Below, one piece after another: positions 1-8,520 of a DNA stretch of 64,000 bases. Location of the stretch: contig JADJXI010000003.1 of NCBI GenBank assembly GCA_016715905.1, positions 558,001 to 622,000 on the forward strand. The letters run 5' to 3'. A model generated the notes under the pieces. That model saw only the letters and a list, made by a program, of their open reading frames with translations, was not told where the DNA came from and did no database searches. The stretch's first letter is position 1, and each line of letters begins with the position of its first letter. The translations under genes were made by a program, and so were the position numbers. The stretch is from Sphingobacteriaceae bacterium (lineage in GTDB: Bacteria > Bacteroidota > Bacteroidia > B-17B0 > Aurantibacillaceae).

Positions 1-482
1 CACCTCAAACCATATTGGATAGCGTTGCTTTTCTCGAAAATTTGGAAAGTTATCCCCCAACCTTAAAAGTTACGAATCCGTATTCAGGTAAGGTTTCCGG
101 CCTGTTAGATAGTGTTATTAATTTCACAAAAGCCCTTCATTTTCAACCCCCCTTATTTTTAAAGAAAAGCGGTATAAAAAAGGTGCGCATTTCATTTATG
201 GGAAATTTTAAAGATTCGGCACAATTTGCTCAATTATATCTTTATCTGTATGATAAAGAAAACAAAGAAGTGTCGGCTTATCCATTTTACATCAACGATG
301 CGGTAGTTGCTAATTCATGGACCTTATACGAATTTGGACATGAATTTACAGAGGAAGAGTTGTTAAAAACAGATCATATAACTTGGTTTATTTGGAAAAA
401 TGGCGGTTTGGGAGAAATTTGGTTTGACGATTTAAAAACTGAATTTTTACTGTGCGATAAAAGCTATGAAATTGTAAAGTAA
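1..482 (+). CDS. C-terminal end of a truncated gene; beta-rich domain
   Basis: The frame is open to the left window edge, so this is the 3' end of a gene whose start lies outside; the TTG at 15 is not a credible start. The visible ~160 residues form a beta-strand-rich, soluble domain rich in Phe and Tyr, with no membrane segment, ending in IWFDDLKTEF-like strands. Its spacing of strands and aromatic pattern resemble the C-terminal soluble domain of the membrane glycosyltransferase encoded at 1578-3482, so it may be the tail of a similar PMT/ArnT-type enzyme. That link is inference from pattern alone. No catalytic motif is visible. Confidence 0.55.
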   Translation, partial: PQTILDSVAFLENLESYPPTLKVTNPYSGKVSGLLDSVINFTKALHFQPPLFLKKSGIKKVRISFMGNFKDSAQFAQLYLYLYDKENKEVSAYPFYINDAVVANSWTLYEFGHEFTEEELLKTDHITWFIWKNGGLGEIWFDDLKTEFLLCDKSYEIVK

Positions 483-504
483 ATAAAATAATATCGTAAA
501 TTTG
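472..504 (+). promoter_or_regulatory. Predicted phaC promoter
   Basis: TTG at 472-474, 22 nt, then TAAATTTG at 497-504. This matches the Bacteroidota sigma-A pattern (TTG, 17-23 nt, TAnnTTTG). It overlaps the end of the preceding gene and lies 17 nt before the ATG at 522. Confidence 0.5.
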
Positions 505-521
505 AATTAAGAAAAATCAGT

Positions 522-1571
522 ATGCAGAATAATTTATTTGAAGAATTTAATAATATAAATTCTAAGGTTTTAAAAAGTTATACGACGTTAAATGAGATTA
601 GTAAAGTTGAAATTGCTACCAGTCCTAAAACAGCCGTATACGCTGAAGATAAATTAACGCTTTACAGGTATGATAGAGATACAGAAGCTACTTATAAAAC
701 TCCGGTTTTAATTGTTTATGCTTTAGTAAATACCTATAAAATGCTAGACTTGCAGCCGGATAGAAGTTATATCAAAAACTTATTAAATGCCGGATTGGAT
801 GTTTATTTGATAGATTGGGGTTATCCCACCAAAGGCGACCGTTATTTGAGTATAGATGATTATGTGAACGGTTATATTAATAATTGTGTTGATCACATTA
901 GAAAAAAGCATCGTGCTGATAAAATCAACATTATGAGTATCTGTCAGGGCGGAACATTAAGCGTTATTTACGCTTCACTATATCCAAACAAAGTGAAGAA
1001 CCTGGTAACTCATGTCACTCCAATAGATTTTAGTAATAATGATGGTTTACTTTTTAAATGGAGTAAAGACATGGATTTTGATAAATTGGTAGAAGCCAAT
1101 AATGGTTTAATTCCCGGGGAATTTTTAAATCAGGGATTCGATTTGTTAAAACCCATGATGAAAGCGCAAAAGCAACTGGCTTTAACGGCAAGTTTGGAGG
1201 ATAAAGATAAATTGATGAATTTTTTAAGAATGGAAAAATGGATTTCAGAAAGTCCGGCGCAAACCGGTGAATGTTTTCGTCAGTTCATGAAAGATTTGTA
1301 TCAACAAAATAAATTAGTAAAAGGAGATTTAGTGGTTGGAAACAAGAAAGTAAATTTAAAAAATCTTACTGCTCCCCTTTTAAATATCTATGCAACTGAA
1401 GATCATTTGGTGCCACCTGCAGCAACAATTCCATTGAATGAACTTGTGGGAAGTATAGACAAAGAATTATACAGTTTTAAAGGCGGACATATTGGTGTTT
1501 TTGTTGGTGGAAAATCTCAGAAAGAATTGGCGCCTGCAGTTACATCCTGGTTAAAGAAGAGAGATAAATAA
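522..1571 (+). CDS. phaC: Class III poly(3-hydroxyalkanoate) synthase subunit PhaC
   Basis: Polymerises 3-hydroxyacyl-CoA into polyhydroxyalkanoate granules. It is a 349-residue alpha/beta-hydrolase, the size of class III PhaC (about 355) rather than class I (about 560). The catalytic triad is visible: Cys141 in the lipase-box-like SICQGG, Asp294 in ATEDHLVPP, and His323 in GGHIGVF. The spacing is the same as in the Allochromatium vinosum enzyme (149/302/331, from memory). Class III enzymes normally need a PhaE partner; no phaE, phaA, phaB or phasin is visible beside it here, though the left neighbour is cut off. It has its own predicted promoter and converges with the glycosyltransferase gene downstream. 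Confidence 0.9.
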   Translation: MQNNLFEEFNNINSKVLKSYTTLNEISKVEIATSPKTAVYAEDKLTLYRYDRDTEATYKTPVLIVYALVNTYKMLDLQPDRSYIKNLLNAGLDVYLIDWGYPTKGDRYLSIDDYVNGYINNCVDHIRKKHRADKINIMSICQGGTLSVIYASLYPNKVKNLVTHVTPIDFSNNDGLLFKWSKDMDFDKLVEANNGLIPGEFLNQGFDLLKPMMKAQKQLALTASLEDKDKLMNFLRMEKWISESPAQTGECFRQFMKDLYQQNKLVKGDLVVGNKKVNLKNLTAPLLNIYATEDHLVPPAATIPLNELVGSIDKELYSFKGGHIGVFVGGKSQKELAPAVTSWLKKRDK

Positions 1572-1577
1572 TAGCAT

Positions 1578-3482
1578 TTAGTTCCAGAAATTCCATTTAT
1601 TTTTCCAGTAATCTATTGTTTTAATATTTAGAGCTTGTATCTCAAAATTTTCTTTGGATATATTCCAGAAAAAGAAAGTTACACGGGCGTCTTCCCTGAT
1701 TTTATTAAATTCAGTACCCATAAAGGCCTGAGCAAAAAGTTTTAACGTTGAATCCTTATTCAATTTAAAATCAGAAATTTTTGTAGAAGTGAAAAAGTAA
1801 GTTGAATCTCCTTTGCTGTTCATAATGGAGATACACAATTGCGCGTTTAACGCTACTTTGTTTTTCATTTTTATTTGACCTTCTGCCAAAACCACTTGTC
1901 CTTCAGTTGTTGCAATTTCGTTTAGCGGAATTCTTGCTGCAAAGGGAAATTCCGTAATACTATCTACTTCCAAAGCGAATGAATTATTTTTTTTCTGGAG
2001 TTTGATGGGATCGTCATAAATCACAGAACCCGGCGAATGGAATGTACTATGAAAAATTTCTTCATCTATCTTACAAAATGCAGCTTTTTCTTTGCCAAAT
2101 ATTTTATAATTAACACCTTGTGTTTGTTTATTCTGAATTAAGTATGGGAAATATTGTACGGCGATTTCAGAATAAATAGGCTCAGCAGTTCCTAATATTA
2201 AATAGGGCGTGTGAAGTTCAGAAACATATTCGGTAAAGTTAGTTAGGTATTGTGCGGCCGAGTCTTTAGTAATTTTACAATTCAAGTTAGTTTGGCTTAA
2301 TTCCTGCATTAATGTATCCGCATCAAAAAAAACTATACCTGCTTCGGTATTATTTTCTTTCAAAAATTGAGCACTTTGATCGAATTGATATTCATAAGTG
2401 TTTTGTACACTTTCACTCAAGTAATTTTTTTTGAGATAAGTTTTATAAAGAAGTAATCCGCTTATACTAATTACGATGAGCAAATTTATAGAGACAAATT
2501 TTGTATGTAAGAATGTTGAAATAAATAAAATAAAAGCTGTTCCGGAAAATAACATAACCGAGTATTGAAAAACAGGCGCTCGGTAAACGGAATAAAAGTA
2601 GATTACAAAATAGTTTAGCAGAAATAGAAATAAAAGCAAGTATCGTTTTTTAGATAATTGTATGGTTCGATTTAAGAACATGCAAAGGATGAGAAGGAGT
2701 AAAACAATTAACCAAGATTTTCCTGTTCCCAATATTACTTTTAAAAACTGAAAAAGCGCACCGGGTTCCGGTTCCGGCAACCATCCGCCTTGTTGAAACC
2801 CAACCCCTCCAATTTTTAATTGATATAAGGTAATTGGAAGGTGGGGTAAATAGAGTACCGCAGTTACAATGCAGGTAATTAAATATTTGAATTTATTTTC
2901 TTTGTTTAAGAAAATAAAGCCTGTTGCTGCAAGCGTGAGCGCAAATAAGGCATTGACATGTTGATTGAGCCCTGATAAAAGTGCGAATAATCCAAAGAGA
3001 ATAAAATGTTTAATGGAATTATTTTTATTGAATATTATTTCATAAAAATGAAAGAGTAGGGCTGTGCTGAAAAATACTCCGGGAATATACATTCGGGCAA
3101 TGGGTGCATAATAAACAAAGATCAAAGAAAAGGAATAAAATACAGTAGCTACAAGTCCGCTTTGTTTTGAGAAATTTCGGATTCCGAACAAGTAAGCATA
3201 AAAAATACTTGTCAGGCTAAAAATCAGAAAAGGCAACTTGATTATCCAGTTTGTAAAACCAAAAATTTTAACTGTAAAATACAAGAGGGCTTGTACAAAC
3301 GCAGGATGCGCATCAATCTTTACGCCATGTTCAAGTAAATCCGAAAAGTTATCAAACCGTGTCCTGCCTAAACCACTCCATTCATCTAAGGTAAACTGGT
3401 AGTCAAAAAGGGGAAATAAGCGTAATAAAACCGTAATGGATACAAGGAAAATAAATATTATATGTTCCTTAAAAAATTTCAA
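1578..3482 (-). CDS. Multi-pass membrane glycosyltransferase, PMT/ArnT (GT-C) type
   Basis: A 634-residue protein with about ten hydrophobic segments over residues 8-350, followed by a soluble beta-rich domain over roughly 360-634. The first extracytoplasmic loop carries the acidic pair FTLDEWSGLG (about residues 30-40) and a DAHPAF motif, the arrangement of GT-C enzymes that use polyprenyl-phosphate sugars. The acceptor cannot be told from sequence. The start lies 12 nt after the restored stop of ilvE (3495), so the two are probably co-transcribed. The C-terminal domain resembles the partial product at the left edge in strand pattern. Family assignment is fairly sure, substrate unknown. Confidence 0.75.
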   Translation of the reverse strand: MKFFKEHIIFIFLVSITVLLRLFPLFDYQFTLDEWSGLGRTRFDNFSDLLEHGVKIDAHPAFVQALLYFTVKIFGFTNWIIKLPFLIFSLTSIFYAYLFGIRNFSKQSGLVATVFYSFSLIFVYYAPIARMYIPGVFFSTALLFHFYEIIFNKNNSIKHFILFGLFALLSGLNQHVNALFALTLAATGFIFLNKENKFKYLITCIVTAVLYLPHLPITLYQLKIGGVGFQQGGWLPEPEPGALFQFLKVILGTGKSWLIVLLLLILCMFLNRTIQLSKKRYLLLFLFLLNYFVIYFYSVYRAPVFQYSVMLFSGTAFILFISTFLHTKFVSINLLIVISISGLLLYKTYLKKNYLSESVQNTYEYQFDQSAQFLKENNTEAGIVFFDADTLMQELSQTNLNCKITKDSAAQYLTNFTEYVSELHTPYLILGTAEPIYSEIAVQYFPYLIQNKQTQGVNYKIFGKEKAAFCKIDEEIFHSTFHSPGSVIYDDPIKLQKKNNSFALEVDSITEFPFAARIPLNEIATTEGQVVLAEGQIKMKNKVALNAQLCISIMNSKGDSTYFFTSTKISDFKLNKDSTLKLFAQAFMGTEFNKIREDARVTFFFWNISKENFEIQALNIKTIDYWKNKWNFWN

Positions 3483-3494
3483 AAATAAGGTTCA

Positions 3495-3607
3495 TTAATT
3501 CACTTTCATCATCCAGCCGAACTTATCTTCTGCTTTGCCTTTACGGATTTTGCGTAAAGTATCATCTACCTTTGTAGAAAATTTACGTTCATTAACAGGC
3601 GGAGATT
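3495..3607 (-). pseudogene. ilvE: Displaced C-terminus of ilvE after a frameshift
   Basis: In the reading frame shifted by one base, the minus strand here encodes the normal end of the aminotransferase: PPVNERKFSTKVDDTL, continuing to GWMMKVN and a TAA at 3495-3497. The break lies at about 3600-3605, where one C (minus strand) is needed within CTCCGCC. Adding it restores a protein of about 355 residues, the usual length for this family. Deletion in the assembly is the simplest cause; a real mutation is possible. Confidence 0.8.
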
Positions 3608-4561
3608 AAAATCTTTGCCTTCAAATCCAATGGTAACTATTTGTGCAATTGTTGCGGCGGTACCACAACCAAAAGCTTCTTTAAGTGTACCATTGTTATG
3701 TGCAGTTATAATTTCTCTGATGCTAATTTTGCGCTCTTCAACTTTTAATCCCCAATCTTTAGCAAGGGTTAGCACAGAGTTTCTGGTGATACCTGATAAT
3801 ATTGTGTCTCCTAATTCCGGAGTTAATAAAGTATCTCCTATTAAGAACATCACATTCATAGTTCCGCTTTCTTCAACATATTGATGTGTTACACTATCTG
3901 TCCAAATTACTTGCTGATATCCTTTTTGTTGAGCCAATTTGGTTGGATATAAACTTCTACCATAATTACCTGCTGCTTTTACATATCCAACTCCTCCATG
4001 AACAGCTCTGAAATAGCTTGTTTCAACTAGTACTTTTATGGGTTCTGCATAATATTTACCTGCAGGACATGTAATAATTATAAATTTATAAGATTCACTG
4101 GCTTTAACTCCAATGGCCTCGTCTGTTGCAATGATGAATGGACGAATATATAAACTTCCATTTTCGGCTGTGGGCACCCAGGCTGCATCTAATTTCAATA
4201 ATTCAAAAAGTCCCCCCATAAAAATTTCTTCCGGTACTTCAGGCATGGCCATTCTCACCGCACTTTTATTTAATCTGTTTTGATTTTCTAAAGGTCTGAA
4301 TAAAGAAACCTCACCGTTATCGTTTTTGTACGCTTTCATTCCTTCAAAAATAGCTTGTCCATAGTGCAAAGCGCTTGTTGCGTAACTCATGGGTACATCT
4401 TTATAAGGCTCAATATAAGCCTTTTGCCATTTACCATCGGCATATTCTGCCACGAACATGTGATCGCTAAAACATTTTCCAAATGGAACGTTATTTACAT
4501 CATATTCTCCAACTCTACTTTTAGCAATTTTTTGCACTGAAATATCTATAGTACCTGTCAT
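3566..4561 (-). CDS. ilvE: Branched-chain amino acid aminotransferase, frameshifted near its end
   Basis: PLP-dependent transaminase of fold type IV that interconverts leucine, isoleucine and valine with their 2-oxo acids. Seen: YGQAIFEGMKAY near residues 67-78, the Schiff-base lysine Lys195 in GYVKAAGNYG, a YVEESGTMN motif, and TRNSVLTLA. The frame ends at 331 residues with an aberrant tail after GKDFNL; the remaining conserved tail is in another frame (3495-3607). Before the break the protein is fully conserved, so this is either a sequencing indel or a very recent lesion. The gene appears to head a unit with the downstream glycosyltransferase. Leucine breakdown may link it to the MccB-like carboxylase at 43063, but that is inference. 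Confidence 0.9.
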   Translation of the reverse strand: MTGTIDISVQKIAKSRVGEYDVNNVPFGKCFSDHMFVAEYADGKWQKAYIEPYKDVPMSYATSALHYGQAIFEGMKAYKNDNGEVSLFRPLENQNRLNKSAVRMAMPEVPEEIFMGGLFELLKLDAAWVPTAENGSLYIRPFIIATDEAIGVKASESYKFIIITCPAGKYYAEPIKVLVETSYFRAVHGGVGYVKAAGNYGRSLYPTKLAQQKGYQQVIWTDSVTHQYVEESGTMNVMFLIGDTLLTPELGDTILSGITRNSVLTLAKDWGLKVEERKISIREIITAHNNGTLKEAFGCGTAATIAQIVTIGFEGKDFNLRLLMNVNFLQR

Positions 4562-4662
4562 AACTGATTGTTTGTTTATCCAAATAACTACATTTTTTTT
4601 GAATTTGCAAATAAATTGGCCTAAAAATAAGCTTGTTTGTCGATGAGAGTGAAAATTGAGAA

Positions 4663-5412
4663 TTAATGTTTGAAATTAATCAATTTCATAGCGGTGCCGT
4701 CAAATTCAGCATAGGATTTGTAATTAATCCATTCCCCCAAATTATAGTAAGTAGATTTTTCGTTAATCTTCATTTCCAAAGGTAAATGCCGGTGTCCAAA
4801 TACAAAATAATCAATTGGTTCTTTTTTTAAATAATCTTTTGAATATAAAAACAACCATTCATTTTCTTCTCCTAAAAATTTCTCATCACTATCCGCTGTA
4901 ATTATTCTACTTCTTTTACTGGCCTTTTTGGCAAGATAAAAGGCTAAATTCGGATGTAAACGACTATAAAGCCACTGACAAACTTTACTCGTAAAAATTA
5001 ATTTTAATAATTTATAGCCTTTATCGCCTGGCCCCATACCGTCGCCATGGCCAATATAAAATTTCTTCCCATTAAATTCCCGGATTATAGGTTCGTGATA
5101 AACGCTAACGCCTAATTCTTCGGTAAAGTAATTCTTCATCCACAAATCATGATTACCGGTAAAAAAAGAAATTTTAATTCCTGCATCACTTAATTCAGCT
5201 ATTTTCCCTAAAAATCGCGTTGTTCCCTTTGGAATGGTGTAAATATATTCATACCAAAAATCAAATATATCGCCTACTAAAAAAATTTCGGAGGCATCTG
5301 TTTTAATCTGATCAAGCCAGCGGCAAATGGCCTTTTCCCTAATTAGGCTCAATTCATGTGTTGGCACACCTAAATGAAAATCGGAAGCGAAGTATATTTT
5401 TTTTACACTCAA
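4663..5412 (-). CDS. lpxH: UDP-2,3-diacylglucosamine diphosphatase
   Basis: Calcineurin-like metallophosphoesterase of lipid A synthesis; hydrolyses UDP-2,3-diacylglucosamine to lipid X and UMP at the inner membrane. The 249 residues show the full metal-binding series: Asp11 and His13 in FASDFHLG, Asp48 in GDIFDFW, Asn87-His88 in FTGNHDLW, His122 in YIGHGDG, and a closing FGHRHLP. Its start overlaps the stop of the M1 peptidase frame by 4 nt, so it is translationally coupled as the last gene of the secA-gatB run. The family also contains LpxG and LpxI analogues, but length and motifs fit LpxH. Confidence 0.88.
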   Translation of the reverse strand: MSVKKIYFASDFHLGVPTHELSLIREKAICRWLDQIKTDASEIFLVGDIFDFWYEYIYTIPKGTTRFLGKIAELSDAGIKISFFTGNHDLWMKNYFTEELGVSVYHEPIIREFNGKKFYIGHGDGMGPGDKGYKLLKLIFTSKVCQWLYSRLHPNLAFYLAKKASKRSRIITADSDEKFLGEENEWLFLYSKDYLKKEPIDYFVFGHRHLPLEMKINEKSTYYNLGEWINYKSYAEFDGTAMKLINFKH

Positions 5413-6107
5413 AACAGTAAATTTTCTTTTATTATCTTTTTAGGTACTAATTTATGTAAATTCAATGTAAATCGAATTCTGTTCCAAAAATCAATATTAT
5501 TTAAATCTAATGTTTTTTGGATATCTTCAGAGTAAATGGCCGGTATATAGATATCTACAATATCTTTCCAAATAGTAATATTAGCCCCTGCACACCAAAG
5601 AATTTTTTCATCGTTCATGCTTCTCCCGTCGGTACTTACCACATCAGCAAATATTTTAATTGGTAAAATGAAAAGCTTCGGACTTTTGATATTTATTGCG
5701 CTTATCCATTCAGTAGTTTGTCCTAAAGGCGTCCATATTTTCATAGCGCCATCTTGTTCGGCAAATTGACTAAATCCAAATCCGTTTCTTTCATTGCGAG
5801 CTACAAAATTATGGGTGAAAGAGTAATCCTGATAGCCATTTAACCCACTGCTTCTGAAAGCAAACATGCCTTTGTCGAAGGTAGAGCCCATCACAAACGC
5901 TCCGGCAAATAAACGAATGCTAAGCGTGTGTTTTTTGGTGAATGTTATATGTTGAATATACTCCCCCGAAATTTTTGCCATTTTATCGGTGTGTTCTAAA
6001 GCAAATGAAGTGGAAAATGGATTGATTGCTTTTTTTGAACTTAAGCTATATCTTAATTCATTGATAAAATAATTTTGTATTTTTTTCTTGGGCCCTGTAT
6101 TTGGCAA
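5409..6107 (-). pseudogene. C-terminal part of the M1 peptidase, separated by a frameshift
   Basis: This 232-residue frame starts in an overlap with the upstream M1 peptidase frame and continues its beta-strand-rich, aromatic C-terminal region without a signal peptide or motif of its own. The two frames join at a run of seven A (minus strand, 6080-6086). Removing one A gives RAQEKIQNYFINELRY and a single protein of about 1030 residues. It is therefore best read as the detached end of that gene, not an independent protein. Its end overlaps the lpxH start by 4 nt, the arrangement expected if the whole gene is normally translated through. Confidence 0.8.
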
Positions 6108-8508
6108 AAGTTAGATAAGTGTCCGCGTCTATGTCCTGCACTTCTTTAAACATGTTGTGATTAAAATAAGAAATGGTTTGAGTACGGTTAGAATTTGCGT
6201 CTTTATTTTTTATTTCGAAAATGATGAAGGGAGAAATTTTGTAATAATTTAAATTTAATGATTTATAATTTGTACCAAAAGTTTCATTAAAGGCTTGGGC
6301 ACGATAGAGATCATATCCATAAGATTTTGCTTCCACGCCAATATTAATTTGCCGGAAAATATTTTTTGGTAAAAAATTGTAATTAAATTCAGCGTAACCA
6401 CAAGGCGTATTGGATTTAAATCCAAAGAACGGGTTGATGTAATATTCGAATTTTTTTTGATATAGTGCGTAATTATGAAAAATCAATCCGGCCATGGCTC
6501 CATTGTAAAAATTAACTCCGCCCATTGGAATAATATACAATTGACGTTTATATGGATTTTCCATACCGGTGAATAAATTTATTCTTAAGCCATTAGTTTT
6601 TTTAAATAATCCGGATGTTCTTATGGAATTATTTTTTCGATTTATTTCGGGTAAACTTTGAATTCCGTCAATCACAAATTTGTCAGCATCAATGGGTGGA
6701 AAACCAACTTGCTTTTTGTTTTCAAAACCATGCGACCAAACCAATCCTTTAATTTTATCTTCCTTATAAGCATATATAGCAAAAGGAACTGCTGTTCGCG
6801 TTTTATTTTTCACAAGAATATTGTAACTGCCATCACTAAGTTTATCTATAGCTTTTACTTTATAATCAATTTTTTTATTGCTGTTTATTAAATCATTGAA
6901 AAACCAATCGAGTTCAGCGCCATTAAAGTGTGTTAGCGTTTTTTTTAAGTCAGCTTCCGTAGGATGAGTGAATTTAAACTTATCGTAATAAAACTGCATG
7001 GCTTTATCAAAATTATCTTCACCCATATAATTCATCAAATAATCAAAAACAATTGCGGTTTTAGCATACACTATACTTCCGTAATTAAAACTCGAAAATT
7101 CTTCTGAGGTTAAACCAATGGGCTGATCATTATTGGAGCGGGCGCTGAATAAATAGGCTGTTTCTTTATCTTTCCAATAGGGCGTTTTGTTTAGTCCTAG
7201 TATTTTAGAGGTGGAATCCATGCCAAGAAATGCAGATAATTTCCTTTTAGGGTATTTTGCTCTTACATACCGCAACTCATATAAGGAATTAAGTCCCTCG
7301 TCCATCCAAGGTTTGTCTCTTTCATTGCTGCCTAAAATTCCATAAAACCAATTATGACCAACTTCGTGCGTAATGGTAACATCTAATTCAAAAGGATCAG
7401 ACGCATCGCCAATAACCGTTATGTTGGGGTATTCCATTCCTCCGCCGGCCATTATGGTACCATCAACAGCTGTGATGTGGTTATAAGGATAATCGCCTAA
7501 TAAATAAGAGTAAAAAAAGGCTGATTCATTGATGTAATTGATGGCATCTTTCCATAAGTGAAAATTTTTATTGGTAAAGAAAACCCACGAATCAACTATT
7601 CTTTTGGTATTGGGCAGTTCAAATTGATCATGAAGTACATTAAATCTTTTGTCGGCAAACCAGGCAAAGTCATGCACTCGAAACTGTTTAAATACAATCG
7701 TTTTGAATTCTTTAGCACTTGGAGGAAATCCCATATCGTATTCCTTATAATCACCTAATTCTAATCGAGCAATGGTTTTTTCAACATTTTCATTTAAAAA
7801 ATTATCTTCTTCAATGGCATTGACTCTATCGCCTGTTGATGCTAATAAATAATTTTTGGGTAATGTGATAGCCACTTCAAAAGATCCGTATTCACTAAAA
7901 AATTCTCCTTGATCAAGATAGGGCATGGCGTGCCACCCTTCTTTATCATACACAGCAGGTTTTGGAAACCATTGGGTGATAAAATAGGCCTGTCCCATGT
8001 GTCCTAAACGAGAAAATTTAGCAGATGGAATTTTAACGTAGAACGGAGTTTTTAGAATTAAGGTATCCTTACTTTTTAACGGTGCATCTAAAAATACTTT
8101 GCAAATATCAATATGTATTGAATCGTATTCCCATTTTAAACTTTTACCATTAACTGTAAAATTTAAACTATCAATATATCCTTTTTCCTGAGGAGTAGAG
8201 TAGAATAACGCAGTTTTTCCGGATTTCAACAATTGTTTGCCAAGTGCGGTTTGATTATTCTTATAGGCATTGGGATAAAGATGGAAATAAATATAATTTA
8301 ATTCGTTATCGGAATTATTAATATAAACTATTTCTTCACGTGCTGAAAGGGCATGCTGTTCATCATTTAATGTAACTTGAATTTTATAATTTACTTCTTG
8401 TTGAAAATAAACTTTTTGTTCTTGTGCGAAGTTAGCGGTAAATTTTGTACAGCTTAACAGAATTAAACAAAACGTTTTTTTATTCATTGAATACAGAAGC
8501 TTTTTCAA
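6058..8508 (-). CDS. M1 family zinc metallopeptidase, exported, frameshifted before its C-terminus
   Basis: Aminopeptidase-like gluzincin. It has an N-terminal signal peptide ending near NFAQ, a beta-saddle domain, the substrate-binding variant GGGMEYPN (GAMEN equivalent), and HEVGHNW near residue 378 followed by the third zinc ligand Glu in WMDEGLNSLYE. After about residue 620 comes a long beta-rich region, found in the larger Bacteroidota M1 members. The frame closes prematurely at residue 816 in a homopolymer; the remainder lies at 5409-6107. It sits 12 nt after the TlpA-like gene and before lpxH, so it is co-transcribed with envelope genes. Likely periplasmic or outer-membrane-attached. 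Substrate unknown. Confidence 0.88.
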   Translation of the reverse strand: MKKLLYSMNKKTFCLILLSCTKFTANFAQEQKVYFQQEVNYKIQVTLNDEQHALSAREEIVYINNSDNELNYIYFHLYPNAYKNNQTALGKQLLKSGKTALFYSTPQEKGYIDSLNFTVNGKSLKWEYDSIHIDICKVFLDAPLKSKDTLILKTPFYVKIPSAKFSRLGHMGQAYFITQWFPKPAVYDKEGWHAMPYLDQGEFFSEYGSFEVAITLPKNYLLASTGDRVNAIEEDNFLNENVEKTIARLELGDYKEYDMGFPPSAKEFKTIVFKQFRVHDFAWFADKRFNVLHDQFELPNTKRIVDSWVFFTNKNFHLWKDAINYINESAFFYSYLLGDYPYNHITAVDGTIMAGGGMEYPNITVIGDASDPFELDVTITHEVGHNWFYGILGSNERDKPWMDEGLNSLYELRYVRAKYPKRKLSAFLGMDSTSKILGLNKTPYWKDKETAYLFSARSNNDQPIGLTSEEFSSFNYGSIVYAKTAIVFDYLMNYMGEDNFDKAMQFYYDKFKFTHPTEADLKKTLTHFNGAELDWFFNDLINSNKKIDYKVKAIDKLSDGSYNILVKNKTRTAVPFAIYAYKEDKIKGLVWSHGFENKKQVGFPPIDADKFVIDGIQSLPEINRKNNSIRTSGLFKKTNGLRINLFTGMENPYKRQLYIIPMGGVNFYNGAMAGLIFHNYALYQKKFEYYINPFFGFKSNTPCGYAEFNYNFLPKNIFRQINIGVEAKSYGYDLYRAQAFNETFGTNYKSLNLNYYKISPFIIFEIKNKDANSNRTQTISYFNHNMFKEVQDIDADTYLTFAKYRAQEKNTKLFYQ

Positions 8509-8520
8509 TGTTAGCGAGTT

